A stretch of DNA of 64,000 nt from Nocardiopsis metallicus. Lineage in GTDB: Bacteria > Actinomycetota > Actinomycetes > Streptosporangiales > Streptosporangiaceae. The notes under the pieces were generated by a model, which saw only the letters and a list, made by a program, of their open reading frames with translations, ran no database searches and was not told the DNA's origin. Positions 25,209 to 32,431 of this stretch are shown piece after piece. The translations under genes and the position numbers were made by a program. Numbering within the stretch: the first letter of the stretch is position 1; each line of letters begins with the position of its first letter. The stretch covers positions 7,378,001-7,442,000 of the forward strand of contig NZ_JACHDO010000001.1 in assembly GCF_014201115.1 (NCBI RefSeq), read 5' to 3'.

Positions 25209-26429
25209 ATGGTGCAGGAATTTGACAAGGTCGGCGTCGTAGGACTGGGCACGATGGGTGCGGGCATCGCTGAGGTGTTCGCTCGGGCCGGGTTCAACGT
25301 CGTCGGGGTCGAGATCGACCAGGCCGCCCTCGACCGCGGCCGTGGTCACGTGGACAAGTCCCTTTCGCGTGCGGTCAGCAAGGGCAAACTCACCGAGGAG
25401 GAGCGCTCGGCGATCGAGTCCCGCCTCACGTTCAGCACGTCCCGCGAGGACCTCTCGGACGCGGACTTCGTCATCGAGGCCGTCCCCGAGCGCATGGAGA
25501 TCAAGCGCGACCTGTTCAGCGACCTCGACCGGATCTGCCCGCCCGGCACGATCCTGGCGACCAACACCTCATCGCTGTCGGTCACCGAGATCGCCGCGCT
25601 GACCGACCGCCCCGAGAAGGTCGTCGGTCTGCACTTCTTCAACCCGGCCCCGGTCATGAAGCTGGCCGAGGTCATCACCACCGTCTCCACCAGCCCCGAG
25701 ACCGTCGACGTCGTCACCGAGGTCGCCAAGCGCATCGGCAAGACGCCGATCACGATCGGCGACCGCGGCGGCTTCGTCGCCAACGCGCTGCTGGTGCCCT
25801 ACATCAACGACGGGATCCGCCTCTACGAGCGCGGGATCGCCACCCGTGAGGAGATCGACGAGTCCGTCAAGAAGGCCGCCGGTCTTCCGATGGGCCCGCT
25901 CACCCTCGCCGACCTGGTCGGCCTGGACATCTGCCTGGCCGTCATGGACGTGCTCTGGGAGGAGTTCCGCGATCCGCGCTACTCCGCCTCCCCGCTGCTG
26001 CGCCGCATGGTCACCGCGGGCCGTCTCGGCCGCAAGACCGGCCAGGGCTTCTACGGCGGCAGGGACGAGGCCCCCGAGCCCCCGCGCACCAGCCGCCTCG
26101 CCAAGATCGTGCGCGAGGAGGAGACCCTCGACCTGGGCGAGATGCTCATCGCGCCGCAGATCGACGACGCCATGCGCATGATCGGCGACGGCTACGCCAG
26201 TGCCAAGGACGTCGACACCGCCATGCGGTTCGGCTGCGGCTACCCGAAGGGCCCGACCGAGCTCCTGGAGGAGCGAGGCGCGGAGAGCGTCATCACCACC
26301 CTGGTGGCGATGGGCGAGTACAGCCTCACCAGCGTCCTGGTGCCCGCCCCGCTGCTCATGGACATGCTCCCCGACGCCGAGGAGGACTCCTCCCACGGCG
26401 GTGGCGGCGGCTGCGCCTGCCACGGCTGA
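25209..26429 (+). CDS. 3-hydroxyacyl-CoA (3-hydroxybutyryl-CoA) dehydrogenase
   Basis: The enzyme oxidises 3-hydroxyacyl-CoA with NAD(P) in fatty acid degradation or butanoate/PHB metabolism. The 406-residue protein has the Rossmann motif GLGTMGAGIAEVFARAG, the signature DRGGFVANALLVPYINDG and the catalytic His/Glu of GLHFFNPAPVMKLAEV. A second C-terminal helical domain (from about residue 290) is partly duplicated, as in the long actinobacterial form. The last ten residues are an odd GGGGGCACHG tail that could bind metal. The ATG at 25209 fits a leaderless promoter. A strong terminator follows. Confidence 0.92.
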   Translation: MVQEFDKVGVVGLGTMGAGIAEVFARAGFNVVGVEIDQAALDRGRGHVDKSLSRAVSKGKLTEEERSAIESRLTFSTSREDLSDADFVIEAVPERMEIKRDLFSDLDRICPPGTILATNTSSLSVTEIAALTDRPEKVVGLHFFNPAPVMKLAEVITTVSTSPETVDVVTEVAKRIGKTPITIGDRGGFVANALLVPYINDGIRLYERGIATREEIDESVKKAAGLPMGPLTLADLVGLDICLAVMDVLWEEFRDPRYSASPLLRRMVTAGRLGRKTGQGFYGGRDEAPEPPRTSRLAKIVREEETLDLGEMLIAPQIDDAMRMIGDGYASAKDVDTAMRFGCGYPKGPTELLEERGAESVITTLVAMGEYSLTSVLVPAPLLMDMLPDAEEDSSHGGGGGCACHG

Positions 26430-26456
26430 GGGTTCTCCTCGCTCTCCGAGTGACCG

Positions 26457-26506
26457 GTGGCCGCCGTCACACCCTCGTGGTGTGACGGCGGCCACTGTCT
26501 GTTTTC
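26457..26506 (+). terminator. Strong intrinsic terminator
   Basis: A perfect 17-bp stem (26457-26473 with 26479-26495) has a 5-nt loop and is followed by TGTCTGTTTTC, which supplies a U-rich tail. It ends 16 nt before the next start codon. Confidence 0.9.
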
Positions 26507-26509
26507 TCC

Positions 26510-26515
26510 TACCCT
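26510..26515 (+). promoter_or_regulatory. -10 element of the zinc-ribbon protein gene (leaderless)
   Basis: TACCCT lies directly after the terminator U-tract. Seven bases after its end is the G of the GTG start at 26522, indicating a leaderless mRNA. Confidence 0.4.
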
Positions 26516-26521
26516 TGAAGG

Positions 26522-26851
26522 GTGAGCCCGCGCCGTAACAGCCCCCGCCGCAAAGCCGCCCGGGGCAACAACGCCCCCGGTGGTCCCCCCGACGAGGACG
26601 CCCTCATGCTGCGCGTCACCGGAGGGCAGCGCAGAGAGACGGGTTCGGACGGTGAGTGGGTGACCCGCCGGATCTCCGGCGCCGCCGCCACCAAGGTCTA
26701 CCGCTGCCCCGGCTGCGCCCAGGAGATCCCCACGGGCATGCCCCACGTCGTCGCCTGGCGCCCCTACGGCGACGGCGGCGACCGGCGCCACTGGCACTCC
26801 TCCTGCTGGGAGCGGCGTTCCCAGCGCTCTCCCAGGTCTCCCAGACACTGA
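26522..26851 (+). CDS. Small conserved actinobacterial protein with zinc-ribbon-like motif
   Basis: This 109-residue protein has a very basic, Arg/Ser/Pro-rich N-terminus (about 25 residues), a central strand-rich part and a CPGC...HWHSSCW cluster (residues about 63-94) that looks like a zinc site. I recognise the type as a conserved companion of the following hydrolase in streptomycetes but know no function for it. The GTG start follows a -10 element rather than a ribosome-binding site. The gene is 24 nt upstream of the hydrolase start. Confidence 0.65.
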   Translation: MSPRRNSPRRKAARGNNAPGGPPDEDALMLRVTGGQRRETGSDGEWVTRRISGAAATKVYRCPGCAQEIPTGMPHVVAWRPYGDGGDRRHWHSSCWERRSQRSPRSPRH

Positions 26852-26875
26852 CCCGGACCATACGGAAGAGGAGTC

Positions 26876-27607
26876 ATGCAGATCCGAGCCACCACGGTGC
26901 TGCCCGCCGTGCGACGACCCGTCACGCTGCACACCGCCGACGGTCTGGAACTGATCGGGGAGCTCGCCCTCCCCGAAGGCCGCAAGCCCGCCGCCACCAT
27001 CATCTGCCTGCACCCGCTGCCCACCGCCGAGGGCATGATGGACAGCCACGTGATGCGCAAGGCGTCCTTCCGGCTGCCCGCGCTGGCCAACATCGCGGTG
27101 CTGCGCTTCAACACGCGCGGGACCACCTCCCGCCACGGCACCAGCGAGGGCGAGTTCGGCGAGGGGGAGACCGAGAAGCACGACGTCCTCGCCGCCATCG
27201 AGTTCACCGAGTTCGAGGACCTGCCCGAACCCTGGCTGCTGGGCTGGTCCTTCGGTACCGAGCTCGCCCTCAAGTGGGGCTGCGACCCGCAGGTCCAGGG
27301 GGCGCTGCTGCTGTCCCCGCCGCTGCACCGCGCCGGTGAGGCGGACATGAGGGTGTGGGCGGACTCGGGCAAGCCGGTCGTGGCACTGGTCCCCGAACAC
27401 GACGACTACCTCAGGCCAGAGGAGGCCCGCGAACGCTTCGCGCCGCTCAGCCAGGCCGAGATCATCGGCGTGGACGGAGCCAAGCACCTGTGGGTCGGTG
27501 AGCCCTACGTGCGCCGCGTCCTCGACGAGATCGTCAAGGTGGTCAACCCCGAGGCCTACCCGCTGCCGACGGAGTGGGACGGCCCGTGGGAGAAGGACAC
27601 GGCCTGA
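26876..27607 (+). CDS. Alpha/beta hydrolase
   Basis: The 243-residue protein has the alpha/beta hydrolase fold: the LHPLPTAEGMMDSHV oxyanion region, RFNTRGTTSRHGTSEGEF, nucleophile elbow GWSFGTE (Ser in GxSxG), an acidic residue in PEHDDYLRPEE and the catalytic histidine in GAKHLWVGE. The class resembles the dienelactone hydrolase/CocE-like fold seen in bacterial YfhR-type proteins. The substrate is unknown. The ATG at 26876 follows GAAGAGG. It is probably co-transcribed with the zinc-ribbon protein gene and ends before a good terminator. Confidence 0.85.
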   Translation: MQIRATTVLPAVRRPVTLHTADGLELIGELALPEGRKPAATIICLHPLPTAEGMMDSHVMRKASFRLPALANIAVLRFNTRGTTSRHGTSEGEFGEGETEKHDVLAAIEFTEFEDLPEPWLLGWSFGTELALKWGCDPQVQGALLLSPPLHRAGEADMRVWADSGKPVVALVPEHDDYLRPEEARERFAPLSQAEIIGVDGAKHLWVGEPYVRRVLDEIVKVVNPEAYPLPTEWDGPWEKDTA

Positions 27608-27662
27608 TCGTGCCTGATCCTGCTTGATTGTGGCTGGTCCCGGCTGAGCCGGGTTACCGGCG

Positions 27663-27712
27663 ACGAAGCCCGGCAGCGACCTGAAGGTGGTCGCGGCCGG
27701 GCTTCGTTCTTT
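27663..27712. terminator. Bidirectional terminator between hydrolase and DUF397 genes
   Basis: The stem pairs 27663-27674 with 27696-27707 and has an inner structured loop. TTCTTT follows on the plus strand. It lies between convergent genes. Confidence 0.75.
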
Positions 27713-27733
27713 GGCGGGTCTTCGGGGTGAGGG

Positions 27734-27970
27734 CTACGTGAGAGCGGTGGTGAGGAAGGACGCCCACTCGCTCTTGGGGAAGGGCAGGTGACCGGCGTCG
27801 GGGTGCTTCGAGTCCCGGAGGGCGGCACCCCCGGGGAGCGAGCCGACCTCGACGCAGTTCTGGTCCCGGCCGCTGTGGGTGCTCTTCCGGAAGGTAGTGG
27901 GGATCTGAGCAACCTCTACACAGTTGACATCCTGCGCGCTGTAGCTGCTCTTCCGGAACTCCAGGATCAT
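27734..27970 (-). CDS. DUF397 protein, partner of the XRE regulator
   Basis: This 78-residue protein contains two DUF397-type units: FRKSSYSAQDVNCVEVA at the N-terminus, then FRKSTHSGRDQNCVEVG continuing through ALRDSKHPDAGHLPF to SEWASFL. Such small acidic proteins are encoded next to WhiJ/Scr1-type XRE regulators in Streptomyces and relatives and are thought to modulate them. The ATG overlaps the XRE stop (ATGA), so the two are translated together. The duplicated first motif is less usual. Confidence 0.88.
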   Translation of the reverse strand: MILEFRKSSYSAQDVNCVEVAQIPTTFRKSTHSGRDQNCVEVGSLPGGAALRDSKHPDAGHLPFPKSEWASFLTTALT

Positions 27971-28830
27971 TCGCTTTCGCTTTCTATCGATGCTTTGACG
28001 CCAGCGATGAGCCGCATTGACGCTGTTGACGATAGCGCTGCCCCCTGCACGTTACTGAAGGAGACGTTGAAGTGGTCGATGTCGCTTGCCTGATCCAAGT
28101 ACAGGCCGTCAGCCGCTGTGCTTGCGTAGACGATCGAGGGGTCCCGAGGCTCTGGGAAGTCCAAGATGGTGAACGCTCCCGCCATGCCCAGGTGTGCGCC
28201 GCTGGTGAAGGGGAGGATCTGGATGTCAATGTTGTGGCGCAGCGCCAGGTGCTCAAGGTGCTCCAGTTGCTCTGTCATGATGCTGCGGTCCCCCACGATA
28301 CGCCGCAGTACCGCCTCATCGATCACGGCGGTCACATGAGGAGCTCTGACCTGCGACAGAATTTGCTGGCGTGCGATTCTGGCCTCAACCTGACGTGCGA
28401 TACCGGTGTCATTGGTGGCTCGACCGCCCTTGAAGACCTCTTCTGCGTATTCGGGGGTCTGAAACAGTCCCGGCATTACTTGTGCCTCATAAGTACGCAA
28501 AGCGGACGCCTCGGCCTCGAAGTCGGGAAGGGTGTGCTCGCTGAAGACGTCCTTGTAGCGAGACCACCAGCCCTTCATCTTGGACTCGGCTGAAAGACGG
28601 TGTAGAGCCTCGCGCTTTTCCTGGTCAACCTGGTAGAGGTCTGCCAACGCGTCCAGGTCACGGGTCCGTGTTCGGCGAGACTCGGCGGTTTCGATCTTTC
28701 CCACGGTTGCCCGTGGGACCCCCGAGCCTTTGGCGGCTTCATCCAGGGTCAGGCCGTGCTCTTCGCGGAGGCGGCGCAGCTCGAAGCCCAGTCGCCTGCG
28801 TCGGATGGTGGGGCTGTATGGCCGGTGCAT
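27967..28830 (-). CDS. XRE-family regulator, WhiJ/Scr1 type (DUF5753)
   Basis: The 287-residue protein has an N-terminal helix-turn-helix (LRRLREEHGLTLDEAAKGSGVPRATVGKIE) and a large DUF5753 C-terminal domain from about residue 90 (ALRTYEAQVMPGLFQTPEYAEEVF, DEAVLRRIVG, ILPFTSGAHLGMAGAFTILDF). WhiJ-type proteins repress developmental or toxin-like genes with DUF397 partners. The ATG at 28830 is chosen because the TTG at 28839 overlaps its -10 box. TAGGTT at 28838-28843 predicts a leaderless mRNA. The palindrome at 28859-28888 is a likely autoregulatory operator. Confidence 0.9.
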   Translation of the reverse strand: MHRPYSPTIRRRRLGFELRRLREEHGLTLDEAAKGSGVPRATVGKIETAESRRTRTRDLDALADLYQVDQEKREALHRLSAESKMKGWWSRYKDVFSEHTLPDFEAEASALRTYEAQVMPGLFQTPEYAEEVFKGGRATNDTGIARQVEARIARQQILSQVRAPHVTAVIDEAVLRRIVGDRSIMTEQLEHLEHLALRHNIDIQILPFTSGAHLGMAGAFTILDFPEPRDPSIVYASTAADGLYLDQASDIDHFNVSFSNVQGAALSSTASMRLIAGVKASIESESE

Positions 28831-28837
28831 ATGGGAC

Positions 28838-28843
28838 AACCTA
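28838..28843 (-). promoter_or_regulatory. -10 element of the XRE gene
   Basis: TAGGTT on the minus strand, extended by TGC upstream, lies 7 nt before ATG 28830. The mRNA would be leaderless or carry a single untranslated base. Confidence 0.5.
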
Positions 28844-28858
28844 GCAAATTGTTCGCCG

Positions 28859-28888
28859 ATTCTCAGTTATGCGTTGACAACTGAGAAT
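28859..28888. promoter_or_regulatory. Perfect 10-bp inverted repeat, XRE operator candidate
   Basis: ATTCTCAGTT (28859-28868) and AACTGAGAAT (28879-28888) are separated by 10 nt in the divergent intergenic region. The spacer contains TTGACA (28874-28879), a consensus -35 for the rightward promoter, so a bound regulator would block it. The right-hand position also covers the -35 zone of the leftward XRE promoter. Confidence 0.6.
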
Positions 28889-28902
28889 CGCAGTTACAAG
28901 AT
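28874..28902 (+). promoter_or_regulatory. Promoter for the anti-sigma-like ATPase gene
   Basis: Consensus TTGACA (28874-28879) and CAAGAT (28897-28902) are separated by 17 nt. The predicted start near 28909 gives a 5' leader of about 150 nt. The -35 lies inside the XRE inverted repeat. Confidence 0.5.
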
Positions 28903-29061
28903 GAAGTTGTAGCCAGGACGAGTGCACCATCAGAATCCTCAGGTTCTTACTGGTCAGGCTATGCCCAGCCCGTTCCGTGCGTCGTGGGTTCACGAAATTT
29001 CCAACGGGCGAGCTTCCCCCACCCCTGTTCGTGCTTTGTCATGCCAAGGAGTGTGTTCGTT

Positions 29062-29616
29062 ATGCCCACGTTCGCCCCCGAACTCGCGCGGAGCGAGGTC
29101 ACGGTCCCGTTGGCCAGCTTCATCAAGCCCTACTGCGCGCACTACTTCTCCGGGGGCATGGAGGGGGCCTACTTCCGTAAGCGTCAGCACAGCTTCCCCG
29201 GGAACGCGTCCCTGCTCCCCCTGGTTCGGATGTTCCTGAGCACCTGCGGGGCGGATCAGTCCACCGACTACCGCCACCTCTTCACCCTCCTGGGTGCCGA
29301 GCTGGCCAACAACGCGGTCGCCCACTCGCGCTCCAGTGAGTTCGGGGCTACCTACACCCTCGTGGTCGAGCGCACCAGCGACGGAATGCTTCTGACCTGC
29401 CGGGACCAGGGCAGTCTGCGACCGGTCCCGCACGGGCCGCTGGTCCCGCACCCGGGCGGGCTCGACCTCGACTCGGAGGCGGGGCGGGGGCTGGCCATGG
29501 TCGACGCCCTCTCCACCCGCTGGGGCGACAACGGGCACCCGGAGTACCGGAGCGTCTGGTTCTTCCTCGCCTATGACCTGAGCGAGAGCCGCTGGAACAG
29601 CCTTGAGAAGTCCTGA
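29062..29616 (+). CDS. ATP-binding protein of the anti-sigma regulatory (HATPase_c) type
   Basis: The 184-residue protein has a GHKL ATPase fold like RsbW/SpoIIAB: the N-box in LFTLLGAELANNAVAHS, then DQGSLRP, and the G-box in EAGRGLAMVDALSTRWG. Actinomycetes have many of these beside XRE/DUF397 pairs, as in the abaA/whiJ loci. The ATG at 29062 is preceded by CCAAGGAG at about 10 nt; upstream in-frame ATGs lack a site. No sigma factor is adjacent. The operator shared with the XRE gene suggests joint control. Confidence 0.85.
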   Translation: MPTFAPELARSEVTVPLASFIKPYCAHYFSGGMEGAYFRKRQHSFPGNASLLPLVRMFLSTCGADQSTDYRHLFTLLGAELANNAVAHSRSSEFGATYTLVVERTSDGMLLTCRDQGSLRPVPHGPLVPHPGGLDLDSEAGRGLAMVDALSTRWGDNGHPEYRSVWFFLAYDLSESRWNSLEKS

Positions 29617-29719
29617 GAAGTACTGCGAACGCAAGAGGGCTCAGGAGACGCTGCCACGTCTTCTGAGCCCCACAATCCCTGATTTCCACGCTCTGAAAAG
29701 TAAGAAAGCAGGATCAACG

Positions 29720-30040
29720 ATGAATCCTATCCCCATGCCCCGGGCCTCGCAGGAGAACCGCGTGATCGGCGCTACCTGTCCCGCCTGCGCGCACCGTTCC
29801 TGCCGGGCCTGCCGGGCGCAGGGCCTGCCCCGCCTGGGCGGCCACCGCGCCGAGTTCTCCACCGAGCACACCCGGGCCGCGCTCCTCCAGCAGCGGTACC
29901 GGAACCTGATCATCTACTTCGGTGAGTCCACCCAGTCCTACTGGGTCGCCTCCAGCGGCGGCCTGTACGAGGCGGGGGACTGGGACAACCTGCTCGCCCA
30001 CCTGTGGGCCCGCGACCAGGTCCGCCGCCCTTTCCGCTGA
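29720..30040 (+). CDS. Hypothetical Cys-rich small protein
   Basis: This 106-residue protein has an N-terminal cluster CPACAHRSCRACRA (four cysteines and one histidine, about residues 20-31), possibly a metal-binding knuckle, and a C-terminal part rich in aromatic residues (YRNLIIYFGESTQSYWVAS). I do not recognise the family. The ATG at 29720 follows AGGATC. It lies 103 nt after the anti-sigma-like gene and before a strong terminator, so it is probably part of that transcript. Confidence 0.55.
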   Translation: MNPIPMPRASQENRVIGATCPACAHRSCRACRAQGLPRLGGHRAEFSTEHTRAALLQQRYRNLIIYFGESTQSYWVASSGGLYEAGDWDNLLAHLWARDQVRRPFR

Positions 30041-30068
30041 ACCGCGCGACCCATCCTCCTCTCGCCAT

Positions 30069-30126
30069 GACGAAGGGCCCGGCCCCTGGGATCCACCGAG
30101 TGAATCCTGGGGCCGGGCCCTTCGTC
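30069..30126. terminator. Strong bidirectional terminator
   Basis: The outer stem pairs 30069-30086 with 30109-30126 (GACGAAGGGCCCGGCCCC type), between convergent genes ending at 30040 and 30160. Confidence 0.85.
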
Positions 30127-30159
30127 GTGTCGGAACGACTCAGCCGGGACGGCCGGTCG

Positions 30160-31464
30160 TTACTCCTGCCACCAGTCCTCGTCGTCGGAGCCCTTGCCGG
30201 AGTGGGCCGGCTGCTTGGGCTCCTCCGCCGCGGGCATGGCGGGGGCGGCCGGAGCCGCCGGGGCCTCCTGCTGGATCGCGGCGGGCGCGGGGGCAGCGGG
30301 CGCGGCCGGAGCCGCCGGGGCGCCGCCACCGCCGAGCAGCTGGCGCAGCTGCTGGAGGTGCGACTGGATGCTGTCCCGCTGGCGGTTGAGCTCGTCGACC
30401 TCCTTCTTGGCGGCCGTCAGGATGCGGTTGGCCTCGGACTTGGCGTCGCTGAGCTGGTGCTCGGCCTTGGACTTGGCCTCGGCCTCGATCTGGCCAGCGT
30501 TCTTCTTGGCGTTGCTGACCAGCTGCTTGGCGTGGTTCTCGGCGTCGCGGCGGGTCTGCTCGGCCTGCTGGCTGGCGTTGGTCGCGCGCTGCTCGGCGCT
30601 GGCGGCGCGCTCCTCGGCCTCGTTGACCATCTTCTGCGTGGCGGCCTGGGCGGCGGCCAGGCGCTCGGCGTCCTGGCGCTCGGCCTCGGCGCGGCGGTCG
30701 GCCAGCTGGAGCTCGAACTGGTCCTCGGTCTCGGTGCGGCGCGCCTCGGACTCGGCGAAAGCACGCTCGGCGTTCTTGCGCAGCTCCTCGGCCTGGCTCT
30801 TGGCCGACTGGATCGTCTCGTCGCGCTCGCGCTTGGCGGCGGCGCGGGCCTGGGCGCACTCGCGCTCGGTGGTGGTCCGCAGCTTGGCGATCTCACCCTC
30901 GAAGGTGGCGCGCTTCTCGGCGATCTCGTGGTCGACGGCCGAACGCTTCTTCTGCACCTCGCGCTCGGTGGTCGAGGCCAGCTCGTCGGCCTCGCGGCGG
31001 GCGGTGGTGCTGATCTCCTCGGCCTCGGCCTCGGCGGCCTGGCGCTGCTCGTCGGCCTCGCGCTGGGCGAGGGTGCGCACCTCGGTGGCTTCCGATTCGG
31101 CGGCGGCGCGCATCTCGGCGGCCTCGATCTGAGCGGCCGAACGGATGTCGTTGGCGTCGATCTGGGCGCTCTGGACCAGCTCGTTGGCCTGCTCCTCGGC
31201 CAGGCGCAGCAGTTCCTCGATACGCGAGCCCAGACCGGAGTAGGAGGGGCGCTCCCGCTCCTGGAGCTGACGGTTCTTGGCGTTCAGCTCGTTCTTGGCC
31301 TTTTCGAGCTGCTTGTTGGACTGCTTGACCTCGTTGCGCAGGCCGTCCAGGTAGTCCTGCACCTGGGTGCGGTCAAAGCCACGCAGCACCACGTCGAACT
31401 CGGGCGGAGTGTTGTCTTCGTCGAAGATGTTGTTGAGCTGGGTGTCAATGTTGTTTGACGACAT
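30160..31464 (-). CDS. DivIVA-like coiled-coil protein of the Scy/FilP type
   Basis: The 434-residue protein begins with a DivIVA-like element (residues about 20-45, FDVVLRGFDRTQVQDYLDGL). A coiled coil of about 320 residues rich in Ala/Glu/Arg follows, then a Pro/Ala-rich low-complexity tail and an acidic DDEDWWQE end. In Streptomyces the same neighbourhood (next to methylmalonyl-CoA epimerase, thiolase and meaB) holds scy and filP, which organise polar growth and the tip cytoskeleton. Only one gene is present here, longer than FilP and far shorter than Scy. The ATG at 31464 gives a clean N-terminus. A polar-growth role is inferred. Confidence 0.85.
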   Translation of the reverse strand: MSSNNIDTQLNNIFDEDNTPPEFDVVLRGFDRTQVQDYLDGLRNEVKQSNKQLEKAKNELNAKNRQLQERERPSYSGLGSRIEELLRLAEEQANELVQSAQIDANDIRSAAQIEAAEMRAAAESEATEVRTLAQREADEQRQAAEAEAEEISTTARREADELASTTEREVQKKRSAVDHEIAEKRATFEGEIAKLRTTTERECAQARAAAKRERDETIQSAKSQAEELRKNAERAFAESEARRTETEDQFELQLADRRAEAERQDAERLAAAQAATQKMVNEAEERAASAEQRATNASQQAEQTRRDAENHAKQLVSNAKKNAGQIEAEAKSKAEHQLSDAKSEANRILTAAKKEVDELNRQRDSIQSHLQQLRQLLGGGGAPAAPAAPAAPAPAAIQQEAPAAPAAPAMPAAEEPKQPAHSGKGSDDEDWWQE

Positions 31465-31887
31465 GTGGCGGAATCCTGAACGGGTGCGAGACGGCTACTT
31501 GCGAACTTGCCAGGGGCAGACAGGAGGGCGGCTGCTGTGCCCCCGGTGGACGGGTTGTGCCCGGGAAGTGCGGGCCGAGGCGCAGGCGGATTGGTGCGAC
31601 GGGCTCTCGAGCGGCCCTGACCGCCTCCGACGGTCGTCCCGGTGCGGTGGGCACGTGCGGGTACGACTGGCCCGGCTCACTGACCGGACTGCAAGACATG
31701 GACCAACGCCGGAAGAAAAGCACATCCGGCAGCTAGCCGACTTTATCAAGCGTGGAACCCCTGGGAAGGGGGTTTCGGGTAACTTCCGGTGGGGTCTATG
31801 GTCAGCCGCACCGGTGGAACTCAAGCTGTGATGTGTCCGGAACGTCCCCGTGACGTGAATCGGGCGAATCACGCCTTCGGCGTGTCC
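31465..31887. other. 423-nt intergenic region
   Basis: I see no supported gene. Minus-strand frames here are long only because of high G+C. A small hairpin CACGCC-TTC-GGCGTG (31870-31884) just past the epimerase stop may be its weak terminator. The promoter of the coiled-coil gene must lie in the part near 31465-31760; a TTGATA-containing stretch at 31746-31751 is the only -35-like hexamer noted, without a clear -10. Confidence 0.4.
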
Positions 31888-32346
31888 CTAGTGGGTGCTT
31901 TGTACCAACTCGGTGAGAACGCCGCCACAGTCCTTGGGGTGCAGAAAGACGATCTGCGAACCCGCTGTGCCGGTGCGCGGCTCGGCGTCCAGCACCCGCA
32001 CCCCGCGCTCGCCGATCCCGTTCGCGCTCGCGGCCACGTCACCGGTGCCGAACGCGATGTGGTGCACGCCCTCGCCGTTGCGGGCCAGGAACTTCGCGAC
32101 GGGGGAATCCTCCCGAGTCGGCTCCAGCAGTTGCAGATAGGTGGCGCCGCCGTCGTCCGTGCCGTTGATCCGGAGCATCGCCTCGCGGACGCCCTGCTCC
32201 TCGTTGACCTCCTCGTGCTCCACCTCGAAGCCGTACGTGCTCCGGTAGAACTCGATGGACGCGTCGAGGTCGTGGCAGGCGATCCCCACGTGGTCCAACC
32301 GGCTCAGACCGGAGAACGGGCCGGTGGGGCTGGGTGCGTCACTCAC
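31888..32346 (-). CDS. mce: Methylmalonyl-CoA epimerase
   Basis: The enzyme interconverts the R and S forms of methylmalonyl-CoA. The 152-residue protein has the two half-domains of the vicinal-oxygen-chelate fold. Metal ligands are His in LDHVGIACHDLD, His in GVHHIAFGTGD and Glu in GGVLTELVQ. The GTG at 32346 is preceded by GGGAGG. It is divergent from the thiolase gene across 85 nt, the same arrangement as in Streptomyces and mycobacteria (Rv1322A/fadA4). It belongs to propionate and odd or branched-chain acyl-CoA metabolism. Confidence 0.93.
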   Translation of the reverse strand: MSDAPSPTGPFSGLSRLDHVGIACHDLDASIEFYRSTYGFEVEHEEVNEEQGVREAMLRINGTDDGGATYLQLLEPTREDSPVAKFLARNGEGVHHIAFGTGDVAASANGIGERGVRVLDAEPRTGTAGSQIVFLHPKDCGGVLTELVQSTH

Positions 32347-32431
32347 TGGCGAACCTCCCGAACTTCGATGTGATGTGTGTGGGTATCGTTGCAGACCAGG
32401 TGCGTCACCCATCACTTGGAGGCCAGTTAAG

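Noticed and set aside
31445..31723. 92-codon minus-strand frame upstream of the coiled-coil gene
   Set aside because: It has no ribosome-binding site, overlaps the coiled-coil gene start and shows no family resemblance.
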